64,000 bases of DNA from Chloroflexota bacterium (GTDB lineage Bacteria > Chloroflexota > UBA11872 > UBA12225). Made by a program: the position numbers and the translations under genes. The notes under the pieces are model-generated. The model saw only the letters and a program-made list of their open reading frames with translations. It was not told the origin of the DNA and searched no databases. This document shows positions 26,753-37,236 of the stretch, piece by piece; position 1 is the first letter of the stretch, and each line of letters starts with the position of its first letter. Where the stretch lies: the NCBI GenBank assembly GCA_030447525.1, contig JAUJOR010000009.1, positions 124,001 to 188,000 on the forward strand. The letters run 5' to 3'.

Positions 26753-29119
26753 GTGGTTGCGGCAAGGGCAGTGATCGGAGAGCGCACGGCGGCCTGGCCC
26801 GGACGCGCCCAGGCGTCCTGGGTGCAGCCGCTGGCGCTGGCACTGGTCGCCCTCGTCCTGCGACTCCTCCACGTCACGTTCACCGCCAAGGCCCTGGTGG
26901 CAGACGACGCCGTCTTCTTCGAGCAGCACGCACGGCGCTTTCTGGCCGCCTGGGGGGCCATTGGGACACCGGCCTTTGGAGCGGCGCTGCGGGAGGCCAT
27001 CGATCACGCCTCGCTGCAGGGGATCGTCTATCCCCTGTTCCAGTCCATCGTCTACGGGCTGAGTGGGGGTGTGGAGCACCGGCCGCTGCTGCTGGTGCAG
27101 GCCCTGCTTGGAGCGCTGACGGCGTGGCTGACCGGGCTTACGGCCGAGAGGGCCTTCGGGCGCCCGGCCGGCTGGGTGGCCGGGCTGCTCGCGGCCCTCT
27201 ATCCCCCGTTCGTCCTGGCCAGCGGGCTGCTCCTGGCCGAGGCCCTGCTCCTGGCCCTACAGGCGGTGGCCATGTACTTCCTGGTGCGTGGCCTCCACCC
27301 GCGGGCGCTGGGGTCGCGCTTCCTCGCCGGGGCGGTCATTGGCACGCTGATGCTCCGGCCGGCCTTCCAGTACGCCGGTGCCATCCTGTTGCTGGCCCTG
27401 CTGGTGACCGGCGCCCGGCGGGCCGGGATGTCCCTCTACTCCCCCGGCGGCCGGGCGATCAATGGGGGCGTGGCACGCCTCGCCGGCGCCACGCGCCTGG
27501 CGGCGCCGTTCCTGGCCGGCCTGCTCCTGATCGCCCTGCCCTGGCTTGCGGTCAACCGGCTGGTCTTCGGCAGCCTCTCCTGGTCGCGCACGGGGAACGC
27601 CTGGGAGCAGGTCTACTGGGGCATCTACCCGCCAAACCGAGGGTGGTGGCCCCCGGACTCGCCGGTGCCACCGAAGTACGGGGTGGAGAGTCTCCCCGGC
27701 GCCCGGGGCGCCGGGGCGATCATCCAGACGCGTGACCTGGACTACCTGGAAGCGGCGCTCGATCAGATCCGAGCAACCCCGCTGCAGGCCATGGCCACCG
27801 AGGTGAACAAGCTGTACCAGGCGTATCTGCACCCGTTCAACAACTACGCCGAGCAGCCCCCGCTGGTGGGGCATGTGGTCGTCCCCCTGCACCGGTTGCT
27901 GGCCTTGCTCTCCCTGGCCGGGCTGGTCCTGAGCTGGCGCCGGCCGGGGCCATGTCTGGTGCTGGGGAGCGCGCTGCTGGCCTTTAGCCTGCCCTTCCTG
28001 GCTTCCCACATAGACCTCCGCTACACCCTCCCGCCGGCGCAGATCGGGGCGCTGTTCGCCGGACTGGCGGCGGCCGAAGGATGGACGGCCATCCGGCGCA
28101 ATGCCGCCCGGCGGGCGTTCTGGGGAACGGCCTGTGCCCTGGTCGGCCTGCCCTTCTTCGCCTGGCTGGCGGACGTACCCAGGATCACGGGGGCCCTACC
28201 GGCCCTGGAGCCCTGGCGGGCGCACGCCCTGCATACCCTGCTGATGATGGGGGCGTTCGCCGGCGCCGGGTGGGGGCTGGGGGGCTTACTGGGACGTGAG
28301 GCAACGCCCCGGGGGCGGTCCGGCTTCGCCGCCAGCGGCCTGGCCGCCGGGGCGCTACTGGCCGGTATCCACGGCGTGCAGGCCTACTACAGCGGTGACT
28401 GGCACGAGTGGTCTGCCGGCGTCAAGGCCGGAGCGGGAGTGCGCCAGACGTTCGTCCTCCCCAGTGGCTGGTCGCCACCCCCGGGGAGCCGGGCCGAGGT
28501 GCGCCTCTACCTCCAGGGGAGCGCCGAGCAGAGCTACGTCCCGCTGGTGCGTGTCAACGGAGATGATCTGGCCCGGCTCGGCCCGGCCTTTACCGACGCC
28601 GGCCCCCTGCGCTTCGACGCCATGCTGATGGACAGCGCGCGACGCCAGGGCAAGGCCCGGGCGGACGTCCCGCAGTGGTACGTTGTGCCCCTGGAAACGG
28701 CTGCCCTCGGCGGCGGGCGGGTCACCGTCGAGCTCGTCCTCGAACCGCTCGCGGGCGCTCCCTCGGAGAGGGCCTGGATGCGCGTCTGGGGGGATTACCC
28801 TATCCCCAGCGGCCGGCCGCCTGCGGCCGCCGCCGGGCCCTCTGAGGGGGGTCCCGGCGGGAGGCGCGTCTACGAGGGCCCGGCGGTGCACAGCCGCATC
28901 CTGGGGGCCGACAACGCCTTCCACAAGCTCGTGGCCACCGGACACCCTATGCTGTGGCGACGCGCCCCGCTGGCGAGCCGGCTGGTCGAGGCCGCTCGGG
29001 GCGAGGGGGGCGCCTGGCGCGGGGGTGACTTGAGCGATCAGCCCGGGCGTCAGAGTGGGGAGTACCGCATCCGCCTGCTTGTCCTCGACGGCAATGGCGG
29101 CCTGGTGGCCCTATTCTGA
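26753..29119 (+). CDS. GT-C-type membrane glycosyltransferase (ArnT/PMT-like) with C-terminal soluble domain
   Basis: A 788-residue protein. About 10-11 hydrophobic segments span residues 25-560. An extracytoplasmic loop after helix 1 has KALVADDAVFFEQHARRF, the acidic DD site of GT39/ArnT-like enzymes. LYPPFVLASGLLLAEALLLAL, also early, is typical of the PMT superfamily. The last 200 residues are soluble and beta-rich (FVLPSGWSPPPGSRAEVRLYL), perhaps a carbohydrate-binding domain. The protein would glycosylate an exported acceptor using a lipid-linked sugar. The GTG start has GGAGAG 6 bp upstream. The 180 bp before it hold nothing recognised. Confidence 0.75.
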   Translation: MVAARAVIGERTAAWPGRAQASWVQPLALALVALVLRLLHVTFTAKALVADDAVFFEQHARRFLAAWGAIGTPAFGAALREAIDHASLQGIVYPLFQSIVYGLSGGVEHRPLLLVQALLGALTAWLTGLTAERAFGRPAGWVAGLLAALYPPFVLASGLLLAEALLLALQAVAMYFLVRGLHPRALGSRFLAGAVIGTLMLRPAFQYAGAILLLALLVTGARRAGMSLYSPGGRAINGGVARLAGATRLAAPFLAGLLLIALPWLAVNRLVFGSLSWSRTGNAWEQVYWGIYPPNRGWWPPDSPVPPKYGVESLPGARGAGAIIQTRDLDYLEAALDQIRATPLQAMATEVNKLYQAYLHPFNNYAEQPPLVGHVVVPLHRLLALLSLAGLVLSWRRPGPCLVLGSALLAFSLPFLASHIDLRYTLPPAQIGALFAGLAAAEGWTAIRRNAARRAFWGTACALVGLPFFAWLADVPRITGALPALEPWRAHALHTLLMMGAFAGAGWGLGGLLGREATPRGRSGFAASGLAAGALLAGIHGVQAYYSGDWHEWSAGVKAGAGVRQTFVLPSGWSPPPGSRAEVRLYLQGSAEQSYVPLVRVNGDDLARLGPAFTDAGPLRFDAMLMDSARRQGKARADVPQWYVVPLETAALGGGRVTVELVLEPLAGAPSERAWMRVWGDYPIPSGRPPAAAAGPSEGGPGGRRVYEGPAVHSRILGADNAFHKLVATGHPMLWRRAPLASRLVEAARGEGGAWRGGDLSDQPGRQSGEYRIRLLVLDGNGGLVALF

Positions 29120-29155
29120 GATCGAAGGACGCGCCCGTGAGTCCGGATTTCGCGC

Positions 29156-29217
29156 GCCCCAGATCGCGTACCCCCAAGGAGGGTGGAGCGCCCTCTCGGG
29201 GCAACGCGATCTGGGGC
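29156..29217. repeat. Long inverted repeat between two membrane glycosyltransferase genes
   Basis: GCCCCAGATCGCGT (29156-29169) and ACGCGATCTGGGGC (29204-29217) are perfect 14 bp inverted arms around a 34 nt loop that itself contains a weak stem. The repeat begins 37 bp after the stop of the upstream gene. It could be a transcription attenuator or a palindromic repeat, and it lacks the U-tract of a classical terminator. Confidence 0.55.
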
Positions 29218-29258
29218 GGGGAAACCAGGCTGAGCCTGCGATCTACCCACGAGCGTCA

Positions 29259-31529
29259 TTGGCCTTGAGGCTTCGGAGCTGGGCAGTCACGGCGGCCCTG
29301 GCCGCGCCCCCGGCCGCCCTGTGGACGGTGGCCCTATGGGGGCGAACCTCCGTCGCCGGGCTGTCCGGGCGCTGGCTGGCGACGCTGGTCTGCCTGGCCC
29401 TGGCCGTCGCCCTGTGGGCGCGCCTGGCCGGCGGCAGGGCAGCTTCCGGGAGGCATTGGCTCGTCCCCCGCTACGGTCTTCTCCCGGCTACGGGCCTGCT
29501 TCCGGCGGCCTCCTTCTCCGCCGTCTTGCTCGGGGCGTTGCACTTCTCGGACGCGGTGCATCACCGCTTCGTCTTCGAGCCTCTGTTGAAGGGCGTGTCC
29601 CTCCCGCTCAGTATTCTGCTCGTCCTGGCCGCCCCGGGGATCGCCGGGGCGGCCGGGGCGTGGGGGAGGGCCCCGGCGGGTGGGCGCCTCCCCGCGGCCG
29701 CCGCGGCCTTGCAGGACACCCTCCCCGGCCGGGCCACGCTCGTCGGCGGCGTCACGCTGGGGGCCGCGGGGCTACTGCAGGCCGTGTCCCTGATCAACGT
29801 GGCCACGGATGACCTGATCCGCTATTGGTCTATCGCCGACGCCATGCTCTCGGGGGCCGGCTATCCGGTGACCGAGGGCTCTCCCCGCGCCGGCGGGTTC
29901 TACCTCATAGATCAGCCCCTGTACCCTTTCCTGCTCTTGCCTAGCTTCCGACTGCTGGGCCACCGCTACCTCGCCTTGCACCTCCCCCTGATCATGGCCA
30001 ACGTGGCCCTCCCCTTCGTCTTCTACGGGCTGGCGCGCGCGGCCATGGCAAACACCCCAGAGGGGACGGAGGCGGGTAGGGCGGCAAGCCCCGCCTCCGT
30101 CCCCTCTGGGGCCCCGCCAGGGGCGCCGCAGCCCACAGCCAGGGGGGCATCGCCCCGCCGGGGGGCGACGGAGCGGGACGCGAGGGAGCGGGTGGCGGGC
30201 CTGTGGCTGGCCCTGGTGGTGCTTTGCTTTCCTTATTACCAGGTGTACGCCCTGGGCGCCGCCGACCCGGAGCCGCTGTGGGCGGTGGAGGCCGGGCTCC
30301 TCCTCCTCATGGCGATGCGCCTGACGCTGAAGTCCCCCGGCGCAGGGGGCAGGGCTCACGTCCCACGGGACGGGTGTGAGGTCTCGCCGGCCGCGCCTCA
30401 AGGCTCGCCCTCCAATGCCCCGACCCTGGCCTGGGGCGTCACACCGCGTCACCGGCGCCGGCCACATGGCAGGTGGGACCTGGAACCGGGTATGTGGGAC
30501 CGGGGAACGAGGCGCCGCCTCCTGGAATGGGCCGCCCTGGGCCTGGCCGGGGCGGCCGCCGGCCTGACGCGGCCCGAAGGGACGCTCTACGCCGGGGTGA
30601 CCATGTTGGGCCTGGCCTGGTGGTACCGGGTAGCCCTCTGGAGGGGAGTGCGTGACCTCCTCGCCCGGCGGGCGCCACCGGCTGACGCGGCCGGCTACCT
30701 CCTGGCCGGGGCGCTCTGCGCTGTCCCCATAGGTCTCTTCACCCTCTTTCTGTGGCACGAGTTTGGCGTCCTCTCCGCGGCGGGATGGCTAGAGATCGCC
30801 GGGCTGCGCTATCTCCTGCCCAACCTAGGCATCGTCGTCGGCCAGGACGTCCCCTACTACGCCGAGGCCATCGGCTTGCCTCTCCCCGCACAGAGCGGCC
30901 CGATCCTGGCCCTGGGTCTGCTAGGGATCGTCTTGACCGCTCTCTGGCGCCAGTGGCAACGCCAGCCGGCGCTGCGCTTCGTCCCGGTGGCCCTGACGCT
31001 CAACCTGATGGTCATCCTGCTCACGCCAACGGACTTCGCCGGGGACGTCCTCTCGCCACAGACCTTTCTGCGCCACCTCTCGGTGTTGTTCCCCTGGCTG
31101 GTGGGTCCCCTGGCGCTAGTCGTGCCCTCCCCGAGGGGAATCACCGCTCTGGCCATGGGGGCGCTGCTGCTGGCGGAGCTGAGCGTCCTGGGCTCGGTGA
31201 CGGGGCGCACGCTGGCCGGTGCCCCGACCATCCTGACATCCGATCCGTACGTCCTGGCGACGGACTTGTGGCAGGCGCCGGATGCCTTGCCCCGGCTGCC
31301 ATTTAGCCGTGACGCTCACGGGACGCTGACAATCGACCCCGGATTCGACTACCTGGGGTTCCGGCGCGGGCTGTTCTCCGCCGTACGGCCGTACGACCAG
31401 CACGTCAACGACGCCGGGCGGGCCCACATCCTAGCCACCGGCGTGGTGGCCCTGGCCGGCCTGGGGACGGCCGCGGGTTACGCCTCCACCAACGCGCGGA
31501 AGGCCGCGCCAGCGGCCGCCACCGTGTAG
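29259..31529 (+). CDS. Large polytopic membrane protein, GT-C-like
   Basis: A protein of about 756 residues if the TTG at 29259 is the start; the frame is open upstream but overlaps the previous gene, and no start has a clear ribosome site. It has at least 12 hydrophobic segments. [20 protein letters not shown] and [21 protein letters not shown] resemble the first loops of GT-C glycosyltransferases, with acidic residues after an early helix. Two in-frame, Gly/Pro/Arg-rich interruptions occur at about 30055-30190 and 30330-30520, the first built on a perfect 22 bp inverted repeat. Its last 52 bp overlap the convergent hemL. A role in external glycan assembly is inference. Confidence 0.65.
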   Translation: MALRLRSWAVTAALAAPPAALWTVALWGRTSVAGLSGRWLATLVCLALAVALWARLAGGRAASGRHWLVPRYGLLPATGLLPAASFSAVLLGALHFSDAVHHRFVFEPLLKGVSLPLSILLVLAAPGIAGAAGAWGRAPAGGRLPAAAAALQDTLPGRATLVGGVTLGAAGLLQAVSLINVATDDLIRYWSIADAMLSGAGYPVTEGSPRAGGFYLIDQPLYPFLLLPSFRLLGHRYLALHLPLIMANVALPFVFYGLARAAMANTPEGTEAGRAASPASVPSGAPPGAPQPTARGASPRRGATERDARERVAGLWLALVVLCFPYYQVYALGAADPEPLWAVEAGLLLLMAMRLTLKSPGAGGRAHVPRDGCEVSPAAPQGSPSNAPTLAWGVTPRHRRRPHGRWDLEPGMWDRGTRRRLLEWAALGLAGAAAGLTRPEGTLYAGVTMLGLAWWYRVALWRGVRDLLARRAPPADAAGYLLAGALCAVPIGLFTLFLWHEFGVLSAAGWLEIAGLRYLLPNLGIVVGQDVPYYAEAIGLPLPAQSGPILALGLLGIVLTALWRQWQRQPALRFVPVALTLNLMVILLTPTDFAGDVLSPQTFLRHLSVLFPWLVGPLALVVPSPRGITALAMGALLLAELSVLGSVTGRTLAGAPTILTSDPYVLATDLWQAPDALPRLPFSRDAHGTLTIDPGFDYLGFRRGLFSAVRPYDQHVNDAGRAHILATGVVALAGLGTAAGYASTNARKAAPAAATV
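30055..30111. repeat. Perfect 22 bp inverted repeat inside a coding region
   Basis: The arms at 30055-30076 and 30090-30111 are exact reverse complements (CCCCAGAGGGGACGG... on the left) around a 13 nt loop. They encode the low-complexity linker [19 protein letters not shown] within the membrane protein. A hairpin of this strength in a coding region suggests insertion of a palindromic repeat unit. Confidence 0.85.
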
Positions 31530-32794
31530 TCTATGTCCGCCGGGGTGTGCGCCAGGGAGATAAAGGCAGCCTCGAACTGTGACGGGGCGAGGTACACCCC
31601 CCGCTCGAGCATGGCGTGAAAAAACCGTCCGTAGCGCCGGCGGTCGGCGCTACGGGCGGAAGCGTAGTCCGTCACCGGCCCCCCAGCAAAAAAGCCGGTC
31701 AGCATCGAACCCACCCGGTTGGTGGAGTAGGCCACGCCGGCTTCATGCGCCCCCCTGGCCATGCCCCGCTCCAGGCGGGAGGAGACCTCCTCTAGCTGCT
31801 CGTACGCCCCCGGGCGCCGGATGAGCTCCAGCGTGGCGATCCCGGCCGCCATGGCCAGGGGATTGCCGGAAAGGGTGCCCGCCTGGTAGACCGGGCCCAG
31901 GGGGGCGACATACTCCATCACGTCTCGCCGACCCCCGTAGGCCCCTACGGGGAGCCCGCCCCCCACGATCTTCCCCAGGCAGGTGATGTCCGGCGTCACG
32001 CCATAGCGGGCCTGCGCCCCACCACGGGCGACGCGGAAGCCGGTCATCACCTCGTCGAAGATCAGCAGGGCGCCGTGACGCGTGCAGAGCTGGCGCAGCC
32101 CCTCCAGGAAACCGGTAGCCGGCGGCACGACGCCCATGTTCCCGGCCACCGGCTCCACGATCACGGCGGCGATACCTCCTCCGTGTCGCTCGAAGGCGGC
32201 GCCCACGGCCGGGAGATCGTTAAAGGCCAGGGACAAGGTCTGGGCGGCAGCCGCGGCCGGCACCCCCGGGGAGTCGGGGGCGCCCAGGGTCAGCGGACCG
32301 GAGCCGGCCTGCACCAGCAGCCCATCGGCGTGCCCATGGTATCCGCCGTCGAACTTGACGATCATCTCCCGGCCGGTGACGCCCCGGGCGACCCGCAGGG
32401 CGCTCATCGTGGCCTCAGTGCCGGAGTTGACGAAGCGGACGAGCTCGATCGAGGGAACAGCCTCCTTGACCATGGCCGCCAGGCGCACCTCGGCCTCCGT
32501 CGGCGCGCCGTAGCTCGTCCCGCGCCCGGCCGCCCGGCGGACGGCCTCGACCACCTCCGGGTGGGCGTGCCCGGCGATCAGCGGGCCCCAGGAGCCGACG
32601 TAGTCGACGTACTCGTTCCCGTCGACGTCCCACATGCGGCACCCGGCGCCACGCTCGATGAAGACCGGCGTCCCCTCCACGCCCCGGAAGGCCCGTACCG
32701 GGCTGTTCACCCCACCAGGGAGGTGTTGCTGGGCGTCTCCGAACAAGGCCTCGGAGCGGGCGATCTGGTAAGGACGAGCCACGGTAGGTGTCAT
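31478..32794 (-). CDS. hemL: Glutamate-1-semialdehyde 2,1-aminomutase
   Basis: A 438-residue PLP enzyme converting glutamate-1-semialdehyde to 5-aminolevulinate, the second step of the C5 heme pathway. [49 protein letters not shown] and [11 protein letters not shown] are family signatures. The Schiff-base lysine is Lys275 in [18 protein letters not shown]. Length is normal. GGAGG lies 7 bp before the ATG. It is the last gene of the heme operon, 126 bp after hemB, so it may also have its own promoter. Its 3' end overlaps the convergent membrane protein by 52 bp. Confidence 0.96.
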   Translation of the reverse strand: MTPTVARPYQIARSEALFGDAQQHLPGGVNSPVRAFRGVEGTPVFIERGAGCRMWDVDGNEYVDYVGSWGPLIAGHAHPEVVEAVRRAAGRGTSYGAPTEAEVRLAAMVKEAVPSIELVRFVNSGTEATMSALRVARGVTGREMIVKFDGGYHGHADGLLVQAGSGPLTLGAPDSPGVPAAAAAQTLSLAFNDLPAVGAAFERHGGGIAAVIVEPVAGNMGVVPPATGFLEGLRQLCTRHGALLIFDEVMTGFRVARGGAQARYGVTPDITCLGKIVGGGLPVGAYGGRRDVMEYVAPLGPVYQAGTLSGNPLAMAAGIATLELIRRPGAYEQLEEVSSRLERGMARGAHEAGVAYSTNRVGSMLTGFFAGGPVTDYASARSADRRRYGRFFHAMLERGVYLAPSQFEAAFISLAHTPADIDYTVAAAGAAFRALVEA

Positions 32795-32920
32795 GTTAGC
32801 GCCTCCGGCAGGCGGGGGTTATCGTCCCCTTGCGCCCCCCAAGTGGGTCAAACCGCATAGAAATGGAGCTCGCACCAGATCAGAGTGTGGCCAGTCAAAT
32901 GCAACGTGACCCACTAGGGC

Positions 32921-33904
32921 TTATTGTCTCAGCCAGCGGGCGACTTCGAGGGCGTGATAAGTGATCACCATGTCCGCCCCGGCGCGGACAATCCCTGTGA
33001 GTAGCTCCAGGGTCACACGACGCTCGTCAAGCCAGCCCCGCGCGGCGGCCGCTTTGACCATGGCGTACTCACCGCTGACGTTGTAGGCCGCCAGGGGGGC
33101 GTCGAAGCGCTCGCGGGCGGCGCGGATCACGTCCAGGTAGGCCAGGGCCGGCTTGACCATCACGGCGTCGGCCCCCTCTTCCAGGTCAAGGGCGATCTCC
33201 CGCAGCGCTTCCCGCAGGTTCGGCGGGTCCATCTGGTAGGTACGCCGGTCGCCGAACTGAGGGGCCGAGTCGGCGGCGTCGCGGAAGGGGCCATAAAAAG
33301 CGCTGGCGTACTTCGCGGCGTAGGAGAGGATGGGGACGTGCTCGAAGCCGTGCTCGTCCAGGGCCCGGCGGATGGCCCCCACCCGCCCGTCCATCATGTC
33401 CGAGGGGGCGACGACGTCAATCCCGGCGCGGGCCTGGGAAAGGGCCGTCCCGGCCAGCACCTCCAGCGTGGCGTCGTTGCGCACGTCCGGATCGCTGGCG
33501 CCGGAAAGGACGCCGCAGTGGCCGTGGGAGGTGTATTCGCAGACGCAGGTATCGGCAATCACCAGGAGATCGGGGAACGAGCCCTTGATCGCCTGCGTCG
33601 CCTGCTGCACGATGCCGTCCAGGGCGAAGGCCCCGCTGCCGGCGGCGTCTTTCCACTCCGGGAGGCCGAAGAGCAGCACGGCGGGGATGCCCAGGTCGGC
33701 GGCTTGCCCGGCGGCGTCCACCACGGAGCGCACCGACCAGCGGTGCACCCCCGGCATGGACGCGATCTCCTGCCGGCCGTCTGCCCCGGCGGCGACGAAG
33801 AGGGGGTAGATCAGCTGGTCGACGGTGAGGCGCGTCTCACGGGTGAGTCGCCGCAGGGATTCCGTGCGGCGCAGCCGGCGCGGGCGCTGTAGCGGAAATC
33901 CCAT
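32921..33904 (-). CDS. hemB: Porphobilinogen synthase (delta-aminolevulinic acid dehydratase)
   Basis: A 327-residue enzyme condensing two 5-aminolevulinates to porphobilinogen. Both Schiff-base lysines are present: Lys198 in [15 protein letters not shown] and Lys251 in [27 protein letters not shown] holds the three-cysteine catalytic zinc site (Cys120, 122, 130), so this is a zinc-type enzyme. [17 protein letters not shown] is the C-terminal family signature. Its ATG lies 3 bp after the stop of hemA, so the genes are co-transcribed. Confidence 0.96.
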   Translation of the reverse strand: MGFPLQRPRRLRRTESLRRLTRETRLTVDQLIYPLFVAAGADGRQEIASMPGVHRWSVRSVVDAAGQAADLGIPAVLLFGLPEWKDAAGSGAFALDGIVQQATQAIKGSFPDLLVIADTCVCEYTSHGHCGVLSGASDPDVRNDATLEVLAGTALSQARAGIDVVAPSDMMDGRVGAIRRALDEHGFEHVPILSYAAKYASAFYGPFRDAADSAPQFGDRRTYQMDPPNLREALREIALDLEEGADAVMVKPALAYLDVIRAARERFDAPLAAYNVSGEYAMVKAAAARGWLDERRVTLELLTGIVRAGADMVITYHALEVARWLRQ

Positions 33905-33907
33905 GGG

Positions 33908-35269
33908 TTATGTCGTCTCCGGCGAGCGGGAGACTGCCTCCCCCTGCACCTCGCCTCGCAGTGGGAGGGGAGAGAGGGCCTGGAGAATGGCGGCGCGAGT
34001 GCGTCGTGCAGAGGTTCCTCCCCGGGCGCCGGCCCGGCGCAGGGCCACGGTCGGGGAGTGGAGCAGCTTTTGCACGATGGTATGGGTCATCTGCTCCACG
34101 GCGGCGCGCTCGGCAGGGGCCAGGCCGGCAAGGCGCCCGGCCCAGCGCCGCAGCTCCGCCTCACGGATGGCGGCCCCGCGGCGACGCAGGGCGACGATCT
34201 CCGGCACGGCGGCGCGGGCACGCAGGGCGGCCGCGCACTCCTCGGCGGCCGTGCGGACGGCGTCCTCGACACGGTCGAGCACCTCCCGCCGCTCGCCGAC
34301 ATCCAGGGCGCAGCGCGCCTCCAGGTCGTCCAGGTCGACCAGGATCACCCCCGGTAGGGAGCGTACCGCCGACTCCACGTCCCGGGGAACGGCGATGTCC
34401 ACGATCACCAGGGGACGCCCGGGGCGCCGGGGGAGGGCTCCCGCCACAGCCGCGGCCGTGACCACCGGACGGGCGGCGGCCGTGGCGCAGACAACGGCGT
34501 CACAGCTGGCCAGGACCTCCGGTAGCTCGTCCAGCCGACCGGGGGCCACGCCGTCACCCAGGGCCAGCTTGGCGGCAACGGCCACGGCATGATCGAGCGA
34601 ACGGTTGAGCAGGCGCACTCGACCGGCGCCGGCGGCCATCAGGGCGCGTGTCGCCGCCTTGCCCGTGACGCCCGCGCCCAGGACGGCGACGTCGCGCCCG
34701 TGCGGACCGCCCATCTCGTGACCGGCGACGTGTACGGCTATGGAGGCAACCGACGGATGGCGGTCGAAAGCCCCCAGGGCCCGTACCCGCCGCGCGGCGT
34801 CCAGGGCATGCCGGAAGATGAGGTGCAGCTCCGGGCCCAGCGGGGCGCCGCCGGCGGCCCTGAGAAAGGCGTCGCGCACCTGGCCGATGATCTGGCACTC
34901 GCCCAGAGCAAGGGAGTCCAGCCCGGAGGCCACCCGGATGAGGTGCTGCACGGCATCCACGCCACTACTGGTATAGACGTGAGGGCGCAGGGCCTCCTCG
35001 CGAGCGCCGGCCAGCCCGGCGAGCAGGCGCAGGAGGCGAGTAGTCGCCGGGCCCCGGCGCCCCTGCACCCAGCAGTACACCTCCAGACGGTTGCAGGTGG
35101 CCAGCACCACGGCAGGGCCGCAGGCCTGGCGCACCGTTTGCCGGAAACGCTGCGCACCATCCTCGGCGCAGCCGGCGGCCAGGCGCTCCCGCACCGCCAC
35201 AGGCGCTGTATGGTGGGACACGCCGGCCAGCACCAGCACGCCCGCCATCATCTCACGCCCCCCGCTCAT
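33908..35269 (-). CDS. hemA: Glutamyl-tRNA reductase
   Basis: A 453-residue NADPH-dependent enzyme reducing glutamyl-tRNA(Glu) to glutamate-1-semialdehyde, the first committed step of tetrapyrrole synthesis. GVSHHTAPVAVRERLA opens the catalytic domain. The nucleophile is the Cys in VLATCNRLEVYCW (about residue 59). GLDSLALGECQIIGQVRDAF is the substrate-binding signature. AVLGAGVTGKAATRALM is the NADPH site, and a C-terminal dimerisation helix follows. It makes intermediates for both the heme and cobalamin pathways encoded here. There are two possible ATG starts (35269 or 35248). It is separated from hemD by 78 bp. Confidence 0.95.
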   Translation of the reverse strand: MSGGREMMAGVLVLAGVSHHTAPVAVRERLAAGCAEDGAQRFRQTVRQACGPAVVLATCNRLEVYCWVQGRRGPATTRLLRLLAGLAGAREEALRPHVYTSSGVDAVQHLIRVASGLDSLALGECQIIGQVRDAFLRAAGGAPLGPELHLIFRHALDAARRVRALGAFDRHPSVASIAVHVAGHEMGGPHGRDVAVLGAGVTGKAATRALMAAGAGRVRLLNRSLDHAVAVAAKLALGDGVAPGRLDELPEVLASCDAVVCATAAARPVVTAAAVAGALPRRPGRPLVIVDIAVPRDVESAVRSLPGVILVDLDDLEARCALDVGERREVLDRVEDAVRTAAEECAAALRARAAVPEIVALRRRGAAIREAELRRWAGRLAGLAPAERAAVEQMTHTIVQKLLHSPTVALRRAGARGGTSARRTRAAILQALSPLPLRGEVQGEAVSRSPETT

Positions 35270-35347
35270 GCCTCACCGTTCTCCAAGGTTTGTCGGCGCT
35301 CGGCCCCCGACGGGCTCACCTCTGCAGGCCCTCCGAAGATCGACCGT

Positions 35348-36259
35348 TCACATCTCTCTATGATCGCCGCATGGACGATCCACCCTGCCCCGCCCCGCGC
35401 TGCCTGCCCCCTGACCGGCCGGCAGGGCAGCGCTGCGCAGGTAGCTGGCCAGGGCCCCGGCCAGTGCCCCGGCAGTGGTGGCCGGGGCGACCACGCCGGG
35501 GCGCCACCCTGCTCCCTCCACCGCCCCGGCCGTCGTCTCCCCGATACAGGCGACGACCACCCGGCCCATAATGGTACGTTGCTCCGCCTCACTTAGGCCG
35601 GCAATGGGGGCGGCCCCGCGCAGGGCCTGCACGGCCGACGGGCTGAACAAGGCCAGCGCCTCGAACTCCCCGGCGGCCAGGCCGCGCCAGGCCGCCAGCG
35701 CCCCCTCGGTGTCCGGCTCCGTACGGTAGAGCGCCACTTCGTCCACCGTCGCGCCCCGTTGGCGCAGGGCGAGCGCCAGCGTGTCTCGCCCGGCTTCGGC
35801 GCGGGGGAGCAAGATACGATCCTGGTTCCTCACGTGAGTGGCCAGGGCAACCGCGGCTCGAGCCGCGGAAAAGGGGTCGAGGACGAGGTCTGCTTCCCGG
35901 CCGTAGCCGGCCAGGACGGTCGCCGTCGCCGGGCCGGCGCAGATCCGCGCCCCCGTCGCTCGTAGATCTACTCCCAGCGCGCCGGCGCGCCGGGCCAGGT
36001 AGCGAACGGCGTTGGCGCTGGTGAAGACAATCCACTGGTACTGGGACAGCCCCTGCAGCGCGGCATCGAGGGTATCCGTCGCCGATGATGGACAAGTCAC
36101 CACCAGGGGCAGGCATACGCCCTGCAAACCGGCCGCTGCCAGGTCCCGGCATACCCCCTCGGCCTGGGGCGCCGGGCGCGTTACCAGCACCCGCGGGGGC
36201 CCCTCCCGGCGCCACCCGCCGGCAGCGGGCGTCCACTCTCGAGCGGTGGAGATCACCAT
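35348..36259 (-). CDS. hemD: Uroporphyrinogen-III synthase
   Basis: A 303-residue protein that cyclises hydroxymethylbilane with inversion of ring D. The family is poorly conserved, but the two-lobed pattern is clear: RVLVTRPAPQAEGVCRDL at the N-terminus, VFTSANAVRYLARRAG, CAGPATATVLAGYG, RILLPRAEAGRDTLA, VALYRTEP, ALFSPSAVQALRG and VACIGETTAGAVEGAGW. The ATG overlaps the end of hemC by 7 bp. The last 30 residues (after SYLRSAALP) are low-complexity. The product is the branch point to heme via HemE and to cobalamin via a methyltransferase not in this window. Confidence 0.92.
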   Translation of the reverse strand: MVISTAREWTPAAGGWRREGPPRVLVTRPAPQAEGVCRDLAAAGLQGVCLPLVVTCPSSATDTLDAALQGLSQYQWIVFTSANAVRYLARRAGALGVDLRATGARICAGPATATVLAGYGREADLVLDPFSAARAAVALATHVRNQDRILLPRAEAGRDTLALALRQRGATVDEVALYRTEPDTEGALAAWRGLAAGEFEALALFSPSAVQALRGAAPIAGLSEAEQRTIMGRVVVACIGETTAGAVEGAGWRPGVVAPATTAGALAGALASYLRSAALPAGQGAGSAGRGRVDRPCGDHREM

Positions 36260-37236
36260 GCTCGAGCGGCCTCCTCTACAGACAGGGGCGGGATGCTGGG
36301 GGGCGCCTCGGTCGCCTGGGCCAGCATCTCGGCCGCCCCGCGCTCGAGCAGGCCCCGGGCTACAGCCTGGCCGAGGCTCTGCGGCTCGTCGAGGCGCCCC
36401 CAGGCCGCCGCGCGCGCCACGCGCCTACCGTCGGGGGTAGCCACGGCGGCCTGCAGATGGAGCGTCCCGTCCGGCCGGGGCGTGCCCAGGGCGGCTACCG
36501 GGAGGCGGCAGCCACTGTCCAGCTCCCGGACCAGGCTGCGCTCGGCGAGGACGGCCGCCTCCGATCCCAGGTCGGTGATCCCGGCGGCTACCTCACGGTG
36601 ATACCCGTCCTCGGCCCGGCCCTCCAGGCCCAACGCCCCCTGGCCCGGCGCCGGGAGCAGGACGTCAAAGGGGATGGGAGTGCGCCGAGCCTCGGCCAGC
36701 CCCAGGCGCTCCAGCCCGGCGGCGGCCAGGACGATGGCGTCGAGCTCCCCATCCGGGTCGAGGAGCTTGCGCCAGCGCGTATCCACGTTGCCTCGCACGG
36801 GGACGATTCGGAGGTCCGGCCGGCAGGCGCGCAAAAAGGCGTCCCGGCGCAGGCTGCTCGTTCCGACGCGCGCCCCGGCGGGGAGATCGTCCAGCCGGCG
36901 TCCATCTGCTGTGACCAGCACGTCACCGGGATCGGCCCGTGGAGGCACGGCTACGATGGCCAGGCCGTCAGGCGTCTGGGGCGGGACGTCCTTCAGGCTG
37001 TGTACCGCCAGGTCGATCCGCCCATGGAGCAAGGCCAGCTCGATGTCCCGCACAAAGACCCCCCGTCCCCAGGAGGGGAGCGCCCCGGCGGTGACCCGGT
37101 CGCCCTCGGTGGAGACTACCTCCAGGCGCACCGTGAGACGGGGGTGGCGGCGCCGCAGGGCCGCGGCCACCATCTCCGTCTGGGCCAGGGCCAGGCGGCT
37201 GCCGCGGGTGCCGATCACAACGGGCCGGGGGGTCAT
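36253..37236 (-). CDS. hemC: Hydroxymethylbilane synthase (porphobilinogen deaminase)
   Basis: A 327-residue enzyme polymerising four porphobilinogens on a covalent dipyrromethane cofactor. VIGTRGSRLALAQTEMV is the N-terminal signature. HSLKDVPPQTPDGL holds the catalytic Asp, and VGTSSLRRDAFL the cofactor-contacting Arg residues. LDSGCRLPVAA holds the cofactor-attachment cysteine (Cys243). The frame is open upstream through hemH, but ATG at 37236 is the clear start and overlaps the hemH stop (ATGA). The gene is complete and of normal length. Confidence 0.96.
   Translation of the reverse strand: MTPRPVVIGTRGSRLALAQTEMVAAALRRRHPRLTVRLEVVSTEGDRVTAGALPSWGRGVFVRDIELALLHGRIDLAVHSLKDVPPQTPDGLAIVAVPPRADPGDVLVTADGRRLDDLPAGARVGTSSLRRDAFLRACRPDLRIVPVRGNVDTRWRKLLDPDGELDAIVLAAAGLERLGLAEARRTPIPFDVLLPAPGQGALGLEGRAEDGYHREVAAGITDLGSEAAVLAERSLVRELDSGCRLPVAALGTPRPDGTLHLQAAVATPDGRRVARAAAWGRLDEPQSLGQAVARGLLERGAAEMLAQATEAPPSIPPLSVEEAARAW

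Noticed and set aside
32795..32920. Riboswitch or small RNA in the hemB-hemL gap
   Set aside because: No conserved core or strong hairpin was found in these 126 bp.
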